From: Massospora cicadina
Lineage: Eukaryota; Entomophthoromycota; Entomophthoromycetes; Entomophthorales; Entomophthoraceae
DNA: 64,000 bases
Direction: 5' to 3'
Assembly: GCA_022478985.1 (NCBI GenBank)
Contig: JAKSZP010012309.1
Span: forward strand, 1-64,000
The position numbers were made by a program, and so were the translations under genes. The notes under the pieces were generated by a model. That model saw nothing but the letters and a program-made list of their open reading frames with translations. It was not told the origin of the DNA and did not search any database. Shown piece by piece: positions 46,614 to 58,235 of this stretch (position 1 is its first letter; every line of letters starts with the position of its first letter).

Positions 46614-46790
46614 GTGGGGTACGAGATGGATGTGATTATAGATACCAATATCTCCAACAGAAAGTTATGGTACCTGATCAAATGGGTAAGCTACCCAAAT
46701 GAGGAATCCTTTTGGCAAACAGCTGCTGACTGTATCAACTGTCCCCAGAAAGTTGAGGAATACTGTGGGCACAGGGGGTTCTCCTCTAGG
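46614..46790 (+). CDS. Element I: chromodomain
   Basis: Open frame MGYEMDVIIDTNISNRKLWY-LIKWVSYPNEESFWQ-TAADCINCPQKVEEY. It fits the chromodomain pattern 'YeVe.Ild.r...r...YLVKW.GYp..e.tWep..dl.na...v.ef', with Tyr at the start, K-W and the W in the ESFW block kept. In chromoviruses this domain sits at the integrase C-terminus and guides insertion to chromatin carrying particular histone marks. It overlaps the start of the 3' LTR (46796), where the frame continues to 46877. Confidence 0.85.
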
Positions 46791-46795
46791 GGTGA

Positions 46796-47850
46796 TGTGA
46801 TGGGCAAGGTTCTTCCTGACCGCCACATAGCCCTGATCTTCCCTATGGCGGAGATCAAGTTTAGTACTAATAAATGATAAAAATATAAGTTACAAGGGAA
46901 ATGACCCTCAAAAATGGCATTCTGAAATTTAGAAGCTGACAAATTAAATAAACTTGAGAGTATAGGAGGCAAGTCCCAGTAGGAGCGGAGATCAGGCCAA
47001 TTTAAAGACGCTAACCTGAATTTCAATGAGCTTGAGACTGTCAATGGCCAAGACAAGTGGCGGCGCAGTGAATCAGAGGCCAGCAACACAAATCCTATGT
47101 GTTGGGAGAATGTCAAAACCATGGTAAATTGCAGCTCACTGATCAGGAGTTTCCAACCAAAATTACGCCAAAAGAGTAATTATTGAGAGTAAAGCAAAAT
47201 GGCGGTTTAGCAAATCAGAAGCCGTTGAAAAAATCAATCATTAATAAAATTTGTGATAAGGATGAAATGAAAGCGCTGAGCTTCAATTTGCTTTTGAAGC
47301 ATAAAAATAAAGTGCAGAAAAGTTTCCTTAACGTCTGGGGTACTTACAGATAGTCTAAATAGGCCCAGATGAGAATATGGAGGATAAGATTTGTAAAACA
47401 AGCCCACAGATAGCCCATTACCTGCAGATTCTACATAAATAAGCTTCAACGTATCCCCCGCTTTATAGTATTAAAGCAAACCAATGAAGGTGCTTAAGTC
47501 AACTTCATCTTCGATTATATAGAATTAAGACCTCAAAAATCAGAAACAAAATTTAAAATCTAAAAATCATTTACTGGGATTTTGGAAGGTCTCTGTATAT
47601 GGAATGGAAATGGACTACTCTTCTGACTTTGATAAGGCTGTCACCTCTCAGTACGCCCTCTCTGGCGGAAAGACAATCCTCCTAAACATCACTATCGTCC
47701 TTACTATCTTCAAAGGATATATCAACATTTGTTCCTCAAGCCAGAGGACTAAAAATTTGACCACTACCACACTCTCCTGATTATGGGCCCTTACCTAGGC
47801 CCTCCTACCTTACTGTTTCATGACAATGTGGAAAGATCCTGTTTTTCACT
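46796..47850 (+). repeat. Element I: 3' LTR
   Basis: 1055 bp, start TGTGATGGGC after a purine tract (tctaggggtga), end TCACT. Followed by cctaa, the right target-site copy. Confidence 0.87.
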
Positions 47851-49291
47851 CCTAATGTAAAAAATTCTTGTCATGCATTATTTCCTTACTCAAAGTTGCA
47901 CTTCATCTGCTCCTCACAATTAAGATAACATTTGCCTCTGAACGCTCCTATGAATCTAGGTGGCAAGGAGATGGAATATCCTAATGTTGATATTCCATCT
48001 ACTACTCATGCATCATCGCCTTGTACTCTTCATAAGGAGGTCTTGCAGATTTTTATATTTTTTCTCTGACAATGGACCATTCAAAACCCTAACTAAAATG
48101 ATTACCTTTCAGCGCCTTCCTTACCATTTCTTCAGAATTATCTCATCAATGTCATAGTATATTCTTTGTCTGCTTCATCCTCTTTATATGGTCATCATTG
48201 CTCTTCACTCTAATCATAATGTTGAGCTTAATAGAAAGTGTGATTTTGGATGCTGCGTCATTTCACCCTTGCCTGCAATCAAATCTCCCCAAGTTTTTCC
48301 ATCCTTGTCTGTCTCAAAATGTCTATATCCTTCTCAAATTCCCTATTTTATAACAGCTTCCTGGGATAGGGTAGATTACTCCTGTCATAATGCAAGTTAC
48401 TTTTCCAATCCACTCCCCAACGTTGTAGAATTACGCCATCACTCTACCCAATCAATGACATACCTACCCTTCGAGAATGGAGTTTTAATAGTCCAAACTT
48501 GGTAAAAAAGTTTCAGAAAAAGGAATGGATATTGTTAGGATTTCAACAAGGGCAACATCACAGGTGATACCTACTATTCCTTTAACTATAATAAAGGTTA
48601 GTTTAATTATAATTATTGTTAAAATTGCTATACAACATCAGATTTCAAAAACACAAGTAGATTTGCATTAAAATATATAGAGTAAACTATATGAAGACAA
48701 TTCTCTTTAAAACACATCAGCTTAATTAATAATAAGTTTTATTATAAAAAATAAGGATGAACAAAATGTAGTAGTGGGGTTCTAACAGTGGCTTTGAGGA
48801 TAGTGGTCAACTTCTGGGTTTTCATGATAGTCATTGAATAATATACTCAGGTACAAAACCAGATCACCTTCCAAGTATCCTTCCTTTAATTATATGCTTA
48901 CTAATCCCAGATTCTTATTGGTACCAGCTTACAGTAGCTTAACTGCACTTAGGAATATTGACTTAATTGCAAAAAAGTTCTGGAAAGCAATTATAATAAT
49001 GGCTTAGACTCAGGGATTTACACTTTAAGATGGACCTAGTAGGGACAAGACTCCAATTAATAGGAGAGGATAATGATAATAACAATAATATAAGTAGTTT
49101 ACACTGACATGGGGATTGAAAGATCTTATAAAATAAAAGATTATAATTACAGTGTGGTAAGGCTAATGTAAACTGATATAGGCTGATGATTATAAAAAGC
49201 TTTGGAAGAGTGGTGAGGAGTCAATCATAACTTTTTAAAATTACTTTTATATGGCAATGGATGCAATTTGACTTTTGGTATTAATAGTTTT
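47851..49291. other. Unassigned AT-rich flank between I and the LINE
   Basis: No gene is supported. A 105-codon open frame (48188-48505) has no recognised motif. TGTTAGGATTTC at about 48535, after a purine-rich stretch (aaaaaggaatggata), could be the start of another LTR, but no partner end was found. Confidence 0.3.
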
Positions 49292-49309
49292 AACAATACA
49301 GTCCATTAA
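49292..49309 (+). repeat. Target-site duplication of the LINE, left copy
   Basis: aacaatacagtccattaa, 18 bases, repeated without mismatch at 54596-54613 on the other side of the LINE. Confidence 0.9.
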
Positions 49310-49474
49310 TCAATTTCTTTCTCGTTGCAAACACTTTTGCAATTCATTCAATTCAAGACTAAATCTAGTTTAATAATCTCATAGAGGGGATTAGTCTGCG
49401 TCCATGTCTGGGAGCAGTTGGGCAAGCAAGGCAAGAGGAGCAGGTGGAAGGCCCGCGGCCTCTAACATTCAAAA

Positions 49475-50843
49475 ATGCCCGGAGAATCTGGCGGAATAGA
49501 AAAAAATCTAAAAAAACTGGCGGTCACAATTTCCCCAGATACTCACGTGGCAAGCACGATGCAACCAGTATATCAATATGCCACATTCCCAGCCACTTTC
49601 ATCGGTGGAATTCGGAGTCTGTGTGTATCTGGACATCCAAAAAATGGCCCTATGGGAAAAATTTTGTGAAGATGTACACAAAATTTTCCTGACCGTGGTG
49701 TATGTTGCACCTCACTCCATGTCACGCAGTTGGCTGGACCTAGGTTTTGAAAGCAAAATAGCAGCAGATGAGGCTGCAGCAGTGCGCATAGTGGTCAACC
49801 TCCCCGAAGGGTAATGGGTCATCAAAACTAAATGCACCAGATAGACAAAATCAAACCAAATTTTCCCCACGTTTGACTTTTTGCCTACTACAGTAAAACG
49901 TGACATTTTGGAGCAACACCTGAAAGATGGTCTCGCCATATACAGCGAAATACAATCTTTCGAAATGCAACGTTTCACACTGATGCCACGCCTGTGCACC
50001 GGCAAAGCCATCGCAGTTCTGACCCCAACTGAGGAGATCGCAAAGGACCTAACCCAGATCCCGCACTCCACCTTTATTGACATCGCAGGGCACACCACCC
50101 ACCCATTCCGGGTAACCATGGACAGCGCGCCCCCCATTTGCACCCACTGTGACGCATTCGGCCATAAGGCACATGCATGCCCCATTAAAGAGGGCATTAC
50201 ATTCCAAGAGCACCCCTCGGCGGCCATGGCCAGTGGAGAGGCGCACTATGAACCAACTGCAAGCACCAAAGAGGCTTTCCCGTGGGGAGCACAAGGCTGC
50301 TACCTATTGGTAAAGCCCATCTCCCCGCAGGAGCAGAAGAAGGCCAAGCAGGCCCATAGGACTGCAGCCAAGGAAGCGGCCAAGGTCACCACCACCATCC
50401 CACACTCACAACGCCAGGAGGACATGGAGACCTTCGCGGCGGAAGCAACTTGGGAATCCATCACCCAATCAGATTGGGAGGCCCAAGCCAAACGGGCCAC
50501 TCAATCCAAGGATCCGATGGGAGATTTTATCTCACCCAATCGCTGCACCCAAGCCCCGGTAGAAACCAACTTGGGACCTATCCCAACCAAAAAAAAATTT
50601 TTTGCCCCACTCGATGGTGCACCGAACTTATCCGCACCGCAAAAAATTTGTCCGACGTCGGGAAAACAAAAAGCGAAGGCCAAAGCCAACGTGACTCTTT
50701 CCACAAAAATTAACAAAAACCCCAATAGCGTTGCTGCTAATACCCACGCTGCTGTGAAAGCCCATGGGGACCTGGAAGAGGCTGGTGGGCCAGGGGGCCC
50801 ACCCCTCGCACCTAAGGTGCGATGGGGGAAACCTTCACTTTAG
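49475..50843 (+). pseudogene. LINE ORF1: nucleic-acid-binding protein with CCHC knuckle
   Basis: ORF1 proteins coat the element RNA. The start MPGESGGIEKNLKKLAVTIS at 49475 opens a frame that must shift near 49620 to continue as ALWEKFCEDVHKIF. Two stops (about 49812 and 49842) interrupt, and 49881-50843 is open for 320 codons. CTHCDAFGHKAHAC at about 50142-50183 is a complete C-x2-C-x4-H-x4-C knuckle. The C-terminal part is basic and Lys/Ala-rich with a Pro-Gly stretch near the end. The last 22 bases overlap ORF2. The ORF1-only copies at 57-64 kb share the upstream domain and knuckle position. Confidence 0.88.
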
Positions 50844-53800
50844 GGATGCTGAATATCGCCGGACTCAAGGCCTCCCTGTCCCGGGCTAGGAAACTGAGTT
50901 TTTTACAAAATAATTTACCCGTGGATATCCTGGCCATCCAGGAAACCCACTGTCCACGAGATTCCAAGGATGCTTGGAAAACAATTCTCCTACTATCCCT
51001 ATCCTTTTGGTCAAAGCACTGTGGGGTGCTAATTCAGAAAAACAATTTTTTCAAATTTACATCTTCAGAAATATTCCTAAATGACTGAGTGCTCGTTGTC
51101 ACCTTCTCATGGGCTGATGTTGCACACACAATCGTCAACATTTATGCCCCAAAGGTGCACAAGAGCGTCAGGAATTTTTCTCATTGGTCAAATCCCTCCC
51201 ACTACCCCCCAATTCTTTCCTAATCGGTGACATGAACTGTTGGCTAACCTCACCAATGGACCGGTGGCCACCCTCACCCCACGCCCCACAGGGTCACATA
51301 GAACTACGCATTCTAAAAGCTACCCTTGGGTTAATGGATGCACTGCCACGACATGCACCACTGCTCAAAAACATGACGCATCCCCACATCCACAATGGCC
51401 AATTAAGGTCTATGACCCACATTGACCTTATTCTAGCACCAGCAAAATTCCAACCCCACATCTCCCACTTCAAAACAACGAAAATGGAATTCTCCAACCA
51501 CCGACTGGTCTCGATAACATACCACTTACCCATCACAGTTGCAAAGGCCCCACATTGGTGCAAAATCTGCCCCCCAGAGCTTGCGTCGCCAGGATTTTCC
51601 ACGTGGGTGGAAGAGGCAACTTTGGCAAAATTGTTTGTTGCACCATTTTGTGCGGACCCCATTTCCACATGGGCAACTTTCAAAAAAGACACCATCTGCC
51701 ACTATCGCCATCTCTCATCCAGATGCTCACGAGCCACATCGGTGGTTATATCATGCGCACTGGCAGAATTGGCCCACTTGGAGTCCAACATTCCAGCCTC
51801 AGGATATAGCCCTGCATGGGGCCAGAAGTGGGCGAAGGCAGCAGCTGACCTCAACGCACTTGAAAGGCAACACAAACATCAGGTTTGTGTCCAATACAGG
51901 GCCACACACATCACTAAAGGCGACAAGTGCACTGCATACTTCTTCAAAAAAAATTTTGCACCACGCCAGAGCGTGGCCTGCACACAGGTGCGAAGATCAG
52001 ATAATTCTATTGTGGACACACTGGCCGAAGTGGCAATTGAAATGCAAAGATATTACTCCGAGTTATACAGAGCTGAACCAATTCAGCCGGCCAAAATAGC
52101 GGAATTTCTAGACAGAGCTCATATCCGCACCATTTTCTGATACCTGGAAATAATGAATTTAATTACTCCAAACAAATTATGGACTACCATTTGCGGTGCG
52201 CCAAACTGAAAATGCCCAGGCCCAGATGGCATTCCATATGAGTTCTACAAAAAATATTTTAAATACATATCCCCATTGCTGCTAGCCTCACTCAACCAAA
52301 GCTTGTTGGAAACGCGCCTCCTACCAGGAGGACATGAGGCTTTTACAGTCACACTCTTCAAGAAAGGGGATAGGCTAGACTTAGCCAACTGGTGCCCCAT
52401 TTCTCTAACAAACACAGACACCAAAATTTTAACAAAAATCATGGCTAACCGTTTAGGGACTGTAGCATCTGCCACCATCTCTCCAGAACAATTTGGTTTC
52501 ATCCCCAGAAGGTCGATTTGGGATAACGTGCACTCTGTGGCTAATGTTTGTCAGTCCACAGCCTCTGGGGCACTTGTATTCTTGGACCAACAAAAGGCCT
52601 ATGATAGAGTAAACTGGGAATACCTTAGGGCCTGCCTACAACAATTCCGCCTACCTCCCCGCTTCATTAACTGGGTGATGCTGCTCACGGAATCTGCAAC
52701 AATGGCTGTGCGCGGCCCAGGTTTCCTAACGGAAGTAGTCCATCCTCAAAGGGGCCTGCGACAAGGGGACCCCCTGAGCCCACTCTTATACAACTTCAGC
52801 CCTGACCCACTACTGCGAAATGTGAATGCCCAACTCACTGGGGTCCATGTGCCAGGCCAAACCCCAGTCAAGATGATGGCATTTGCAGATGATTGCGTGG
52901 TGGGGATGTCTAATAATAAAGATGCACGCGCGCTTGAAGCCCTCATCCAGGAATATTCCCAGGTAAGCAACGCGGCACTGAACGCCTCCAAAACTGAAAT
53001 CATCCTCCTTGGTCAGTTTCAGAACTTCTGGGCCCCAGCAAGTAGTTCCCAGCCCAGCCCAGCTGCTCGCCCAAGTCCACGCCTTACTAACTCAAAACAC
53101 ACCGCTCCACTGGTGCTCCCCTTTGTGCCGCAACCTACCATAGGACCGGTACGCCATCTGGGCGTGTGGTTGGAGGCAGGAGGATACGCGTCAGCAGTAA
53201 TGGAGGGCCATATACTGGACAACGTGACGAAGTGAATCGCCTCTCTCAGAGCCCACCCTACTACCCTCACTAGCAGGGTTGTTCTTGCCAACTCTATGCT
53301 CCTATCCAAAGTCTGGTTTGGAGCCCACGCCATCCCCTTCTCCCCAAGCTTCTTCAAATCCCTGTATGCTTTGCTACAAGGTTGGCTTTGGTCAGGCCGC
53401 CCTCCACCAGTACGGCTAGAGGTCATGTTTGGCCCTCATCATCATGGTGGCATGGGCCTACTTGACTTCAAAGCCCATGCCGCCAAGATCCTAGGCACCT
53501 GTATTGTGGCCGTCACTGCTCCTACACTCCCATCCCAACACTGGTCCCGCGCGGCCCACTTTAACTTCTCCTGAGCCTTGGGCCTCAACAATCCATCAAA
53601 CCCCCACTCCCTGATGAAATACCTCGCATCACACACATCAGCCACAGGTCCTCACAGGACCAAAACCCACTACAAACGAATCCTACTCTCCATGCGAAGT
53701 GCAGAGTGGAGAATTCATATTGGTGGACATACAACCTGAAGAGGCCGCCCCTCTCCTCAGTTCACACAAGAGGTACAGGGGCTACCCATCCATGATGGCG

Positions 53801-54449
53801 TGATCCCCATTCAACCCCAAGTCCTATCCAGGGTGGACTACCTGGACATGATGGACATCCCTTATTCCACTGAGACCCAAAAGACTATCTGGAAATACGC
53901 ACACCATCCTCTGTTGCAGCCTCAAGTCCGTTCCCATGTGTGGCACTGCCTGAGGCGGGTGTATCGTACAGCTGAGCGCTCTAATGCTTTACACTCATCC
54001 TGTGTCGTGTGTGGCCAGTATGGAACGCTGTTTCACCGCCTGGAGAAGTGCCCCACCTCTAAAGTAATATGGCGCGAAGTCCAACGTCTGCTAGGCCAGG
54101 ATCAAACACATCCCTTCAGTCTGTCAAGAGATATGTTTGCTTCATCAATGGCCTCCCCCTCCCACCCTCCCTTCGTGCTCTGGTGGTTGCAATCGCCATG
54201 TGGACTATCCACACGATTGTCTTGGATGCCATCGCCGGATCCATCCCCACCCTCCCTGAAGCTGTCCACAGATTCCGGTCTCATTTGGTGGATCACTTTC
54301 AAGCGTGGATGTTTGGATATCTCCCACCACGTTGCTGGCAGCTGGTCTCCTCCTGGTTCCCAGTCTGGTTCATCAAATCAGACCCCTTCCTCCACACGTG
54401 CTCAATAGTGGCTACGCCCCCTACACACGTTCCCTCCCCCTTCCCATAA
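50822..54449 (+). pseudogene. LINE ORF2: endonuclease and reverse transcriptase
   Basis: Nicks target DNA and primes reverse transcription there. Endonuclease: MLNIAGL (Asn), QETHC (Glu) near 50940-50955, NIYAPK near 51139-51156, GDMNCW near 51226-51243, THIDLIL near 51418, FSNHRLVS near 51490, where the usual S-D-H has Asn for Asp. RT: LFKKGDRLDLANW near 52354, FGFIPRRS, FLDQQKAYDRVNW near 52582-52620, GLRQGDPLSPLLY near 52755-52793, AFADDCV near 52881 with catalytic D-D intact. C-terminal finger: SCVVCGQYGTLFHRLEKC near 53998-54051. Defects: one frameshift near 51152, one near 54120, and six internal stops, all TGA (51086, 52138, 52207, 53233, 53572, 53738). Confidence 0.93.
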
Positions 54450-54595
54450 GTGGCGTTCCCGCTGGCAACAAGAGATAACATCGCTTCTCTGGGGTGCCTC
54501 ACCTGGTACTGAGTTTTGTCTCATCTGAGTCATATTCAGAAGTGTCCATCCCATGGTCGGCCTTCCCCACAATAAATTTAAAAATTTAAAATTTA

Positions 54596-54613
54596 AACAA
54601 TACAGTCCATTAA
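54596..54613 (+). repeat. Target-site duplication of the LINE, right copy
   Basis: aacaatacagtccattaa, identical to 49292-49309. From 54614 to 55370 no gene or repeat is recognised (AT-rich). Confidence 0.9.
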
Positions 54614-55370
54614 AATAGGAAAAATTATAAGAAACTGTCAATCATACCTGTTCATTTAACTTTTAATTGGTGATGGATGCTGATTTAATATTTGTAACAA
54701 TTCTGTGGCAATGCAGCGCAATAAAAATTCAATAGTATTACAAACTGTAGATTGATGTTGGCATAGTGGCCAGATCAACTGACACTCAATCTAATTATTA
54801 GTTAATTATAATTTAATTAAATATATAAATTATCCATATAAGTGGTCAGACCAAATTTTAACAAAAAGGATCCTAAATTTATGCCTATTCCAATACTTAC
54901 ATTGCCTATTAGTCTATATGTTGAAAGGTACAAGCTTTAAGGTAAAGAATTATATCAACTACACCACCAAAAAGGCATAAACTTACTCCATTTTAAATTT
55001 TCTTATACTGTTGATCAATTTCTTAAAGATCCCCAATTTCTCAAAATCTTTTACCCAATATATTCTAACTTTTGAAATAGGGTAATTTTAAGAGCTGTTT
55101 TAATCATATATTTTTCAGCCATTTATTTTCAGTTCTTTTTATTAATTCCAAATTCAGTTTTAAATTTTCTTTGTTAACAGAACACCATATATCAAGTGTG
55201 GAGCGCGTCTCATTTCTATACCTTTTTCAAAAAATAGAGGTTGAATTAAGAAGATCAGCTAATTACATTTTGCTTCATTATCCCTTCCAGCTGCCATTGT
55301 TGTGACAATTTTACAATCTGTCACTTTCCTCATAAGTAGAAACTTAGGAATATCCTGCAAACTGAGAAGA

Positions 55371-55721
55371 TGCCCATGGTTGCATTATCCTGAGAATAGT
55401 GCTTCCAGCTTCCAAGCCCCAGTTCCTTTTATATAGGCCAGTGCTCTAGCTTGTGAGTGTACTGGCATTTTTGCTTTTATCACTTCCCAAGTATTTTCTA
55501 ATTAAAAAACACTTCCATTCCTCGATCTTTAATTTAGAAATTTTTAAATATTTTTCGCATGGCGTGAATTGCATTCACTCACATGCACCCACAAAGATGG
55601 CTTACCCCTTAATATTTTGAGGGCTAAGAAGGTTTTCCATGATAGTTGCTTGGTCACTCTTATGTTCAGTGGGAACTGTGAGCTCACAACCAGAGCCAAC
55701 TAGGGTCATCTGGTCCTTACA
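55371..55721 (+). repeat. Candidate solo LTR related to K's LTR
   Basis: Starts TGCCCATGG after a purine stretch (gagaaga), has TATA-like TTTTATATAGG at about 55419-55429, and ends accagagccaac...ctggtccttaca like 31949. Blocks around 55590-55640 (agatggcttacccctta) also match K's LTR. The left end is inferred and no target duplication was found. 55722-56094 is AT-rich with nothing recognised. Confidence 0.4.
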
Positions 55722-56094
55722 ATTCTATATAATATTTCTCTTATTTTGTACAATACTATTAGATCAAATTTAATAATTGTCATACTCTGGTATTTTCACA
55801 TTACTGGAATTATGTTTTACTAATAAAGAAATTTATATAATGTATCTTTATAAATCTATTAAAGTTTAATTTTACCTCATCTATCTGGATTGACTTTCAT
55901 ATGTTTCTTTTTTCAACATAAAGGAAAATTCTGCATAACATTGACTTAAACACAACATTTTTATACTTATCATATATTTAATACATCTATAAAGTTACAT
56001 AAGATAAATTATAGTATATTGTATTAGTTATGAAGTCAAATTCACTTTAAATAATTTACATCATGCCAAAAATGATATAAAAGATGTATTAAAA

Positions 56095-58235
56095 TTTTCT
56101 CTTTACCATACTCCTTTTTTAGCACAAGTGGTGCCTAACCTAAAAGGGGGAGCCACCAGGTATCACCATGGTCCTTTTATAATTTAAAATAAATTCATCT
56201 TGTTTGACATATTATAAAGGTCAAATAATTTATTTATAACCAATTTACAAAGTTCAATAAGCTGTATCTTTAATATCTTATAGATATAGTCTAAATAACT
56301 TCATAAATCATAACGATATCTTTTTTACAGGTAATAGAAACTTATTTATACTAAAGTTTTAAGTTTAAAATTTTTTAGTATTAATTATTACTTGAGATAT
56401 GAAATCAGAGATGATGCACATGAAGGTTGGTAGAGTAAAGGAAAACAAGAAATCAAAACAAAATGCCTTCAATCAGGCTATGATTGGCAAAATGTCTATC
56501 CAACAATGGAGGAGGAAGTGTGGGGCAGGCTCCTACTTATAGTTAAAATCTTACAGAACATGTGAATCATAACAAATAGAAGTGGAATGGGGTCATCTAG
56601 TGGTTAAGTTTGAGTTCATTGTATAATGAGTTTTATGGTATGAGAAGAGCAATGAACCTAGCATTTAAAACCTTGGTTAGGGTATGTTCTGACTGGATGC
56701 AGACATCAGGAAGTGAGGAAAAGGTGATAAGATTATAGCGCGTTACCTATGATTTTGGATTGAACGTGTTACTGCAGTGACAGTGCAGATGGCCATAGTG
56801 GCCTTAATATGGAGCATTATGTATTTGCGCTTGGAAAAAGAGGGAAGTCAGATGGAAATGTGGGCAAGACTACACGATTTTCTAGTAAGGCAACAGATTT
56901 TGTAACAGCCTTAAAAAAGTGTGCAGCATTATGTAAAGACCATCGCCATCATTTCAAGTTGATGGTCATTTTAATATGGGTTGGCACACAGCTTTAGCAC
57001 ATAATGAAAAAAGGAAAGTTATTGTCATAAAATAAATGTAAATAATGGCAAAATTTATAGATATCAAAAATTGGGGTGAGTTCACCTGATTTGGTCACCT
57101 CATCTAGATATTTACAGAAGTTCTGATTAACCTGAATTGTTGCATTTGCATATGGGTGGGATTGGTTGGGTGATTAGTCCTGTGAATTGTTGCTTTATAG
57201 GGTAGGTAAGTTCCATCCTGATTAGCTGAGGTGGGGATTGATGATAGTGAGTAGCAAATTTTTAAGGTCCACTCGCTGAGGGGGAGCCTTATAGGCTGGA
57301 TTTTTTTCAGTCACATCCACATTTTTTGGGGGGTGGGGGAGGGTCAGACCTCATGTAGAAAATTTTGCCACAAAGGTGACAAATTGGTTGTGGGGCTGAT
57401 GTCCTTGTACATCTGTGCTGACGGTGATGTAAGAAGGGTAGCTTGCAATTTAAGTTGTTTATACTCATAGCATGATGGGCATACAGACCATCTTTTTTAC
57501 ACATGGGCCCATAATGGAGCCAGGTGCATATTGAACAGCGACGCAGGGGGAATCTCAAGGGGGATGTTACTAATTTGGGGACAGATTGTTCCAAAGATGT
57601 GAGGCCCAGCGAGGTGGCTAGCCCCCTTTGGAACCACAACCTGCAGCACAGGGTCTGAGCCAAAAACACTCAGAACCACCAGGCGCTCCTGGCGAAGCAC
57701 CTCAGGAGGTAGGTGCTAAATCAATCCTAAAAACTGGATCACATGGGTCAAGTTCTTTGTTAACTGAGTATAAAGTTGTGGATTAGGAATGTTTTTATAC
57801 TAAAAGCACCGACGCCACTATATATGCTATCAGCTTCACAGGTTGAAGTGAGGTCATGGTATCCCTTGAAGTGATTGAAATTGATGAAGATGGTAGTTAA
57901 AAAAACTGCCTGGCCAACAGAGCATCAAAAAATCATTTTAGGGGAAGAGGGTCTATATTTGACCCAAAGGCAAAATTGCATGTTGCTCAGAGGGATCACC
58001 TGGTGTCTGTTAACTCCACCTGGGAGCGCACAAGGTGGGTGCTAGGTCCTAAGGTAGGATAAAATTACTAAATGCGTTTGGTGGGCTATCTGAGACAGCC
58101 TAGCACGATTTGGAAGTAACCAAAACATTAGGAGGAGGTACAGCATCACCCCACATGGGACAGTGGGCATCTAACTTATTACCATGAAAAAGGAAGAGTG
58201 GAATGACAGATAGTGTTGATGTAACAAATTTTGTA
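56095..58235 (-). mobile_element. ORF1-only LINE-like element, copy 1 (minus, decayed)
   Basis: Minus-strand reading at 57700-57300 gives SVFGSDPVLQVVVPKGASHL and CPSC, matching copy 3 (SAYGSDPILQFVVPIGVSRL ... CPTC). Upstream, caacatgcaattttgcctttgggtcaaata-type sequence (about 57970-58000) matches 63097-63126. Downstream, minus-strand sequence to about 56600 follows copy 2 weakly but in order, including the FALLP-type block. The 3' end is placed near 56095-56160 at a short repeat (ggtggct...gcaccac) also found at 62404. No endonuclease or RT is present. Plus-strand open frames here are antisense. Confidence 0.6.

Larger units (their letters stand above)
32096..47850 (+). mobile_element. Element I: chromodomain-bearing Ty3/Gypsy element (chromovirus), split by H
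   Basis: LTRs at 32096 to about 33143 and 46796-47850 enclose gag, RT, RNase H, integrase and a chromodomain on the plus strand. LTR ends are TGTGA and TCACT (decayed TCACA). Flanks cctac (32091-32095) and cctaa (47851-47855) give a 5 bp target duplication with one mismatch. Without element H (35518-44937) the unit is about 6.3 kb, normal for this lineage. Confidence 0.88.
49310..54595 (+). mobile_element. LINE (non-LTR retrotransposon), near full length, 5.3 kb
   Basis: Bounded by a perfect 18 bp duplication. It has a 5' leader (49310-49474), ORF1 with zinc knuckle, ORF2 with endonuclease, RT and a C-terminal zinc finger, and a short 3' end with ccacaataaatttaaaa followed by repeated AAATTT units instead of a long poly(A). 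The layout fits the L1/Tad-like group; the exact clade is not decided. Base composition is much more GC-rich than the flanking DNA. Confidence 0.93.

Noticed and set aside
46691..47122. 143-codon minus-strand open frame
   Set aside because: Antisense to the chromodomain and 3' LTR of I; no recognisable domain.
49712..50725. Minus-strand open frames of 66-171 codons under LINE ORF1
   Set aside because: Shadows of the GC-rich ORF1; the plus strand has the zinc knuckle and the neighbouring ORF2.
51294..52099. Minus-strand and alternate-frame open stretches (up to 186 codons) under LINE ORF2
   Set aside because: The plus frame carries endonuclease motifs; the others show none.
56580..56650. Plus-strand tRNA-like or SINE-like stretch (ggggtcatctagtggttaag)
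   Set aside because: The A-box-like look is chance: no cloverleaf or B box follows, and the stretch is antisense to the C-terminal part of the ORF1-only element copy 1.
56809..56997. 62-codon plus-strand open frame
   Set aside because: Lies antisense within ORF1-only element copy 1; no motif.
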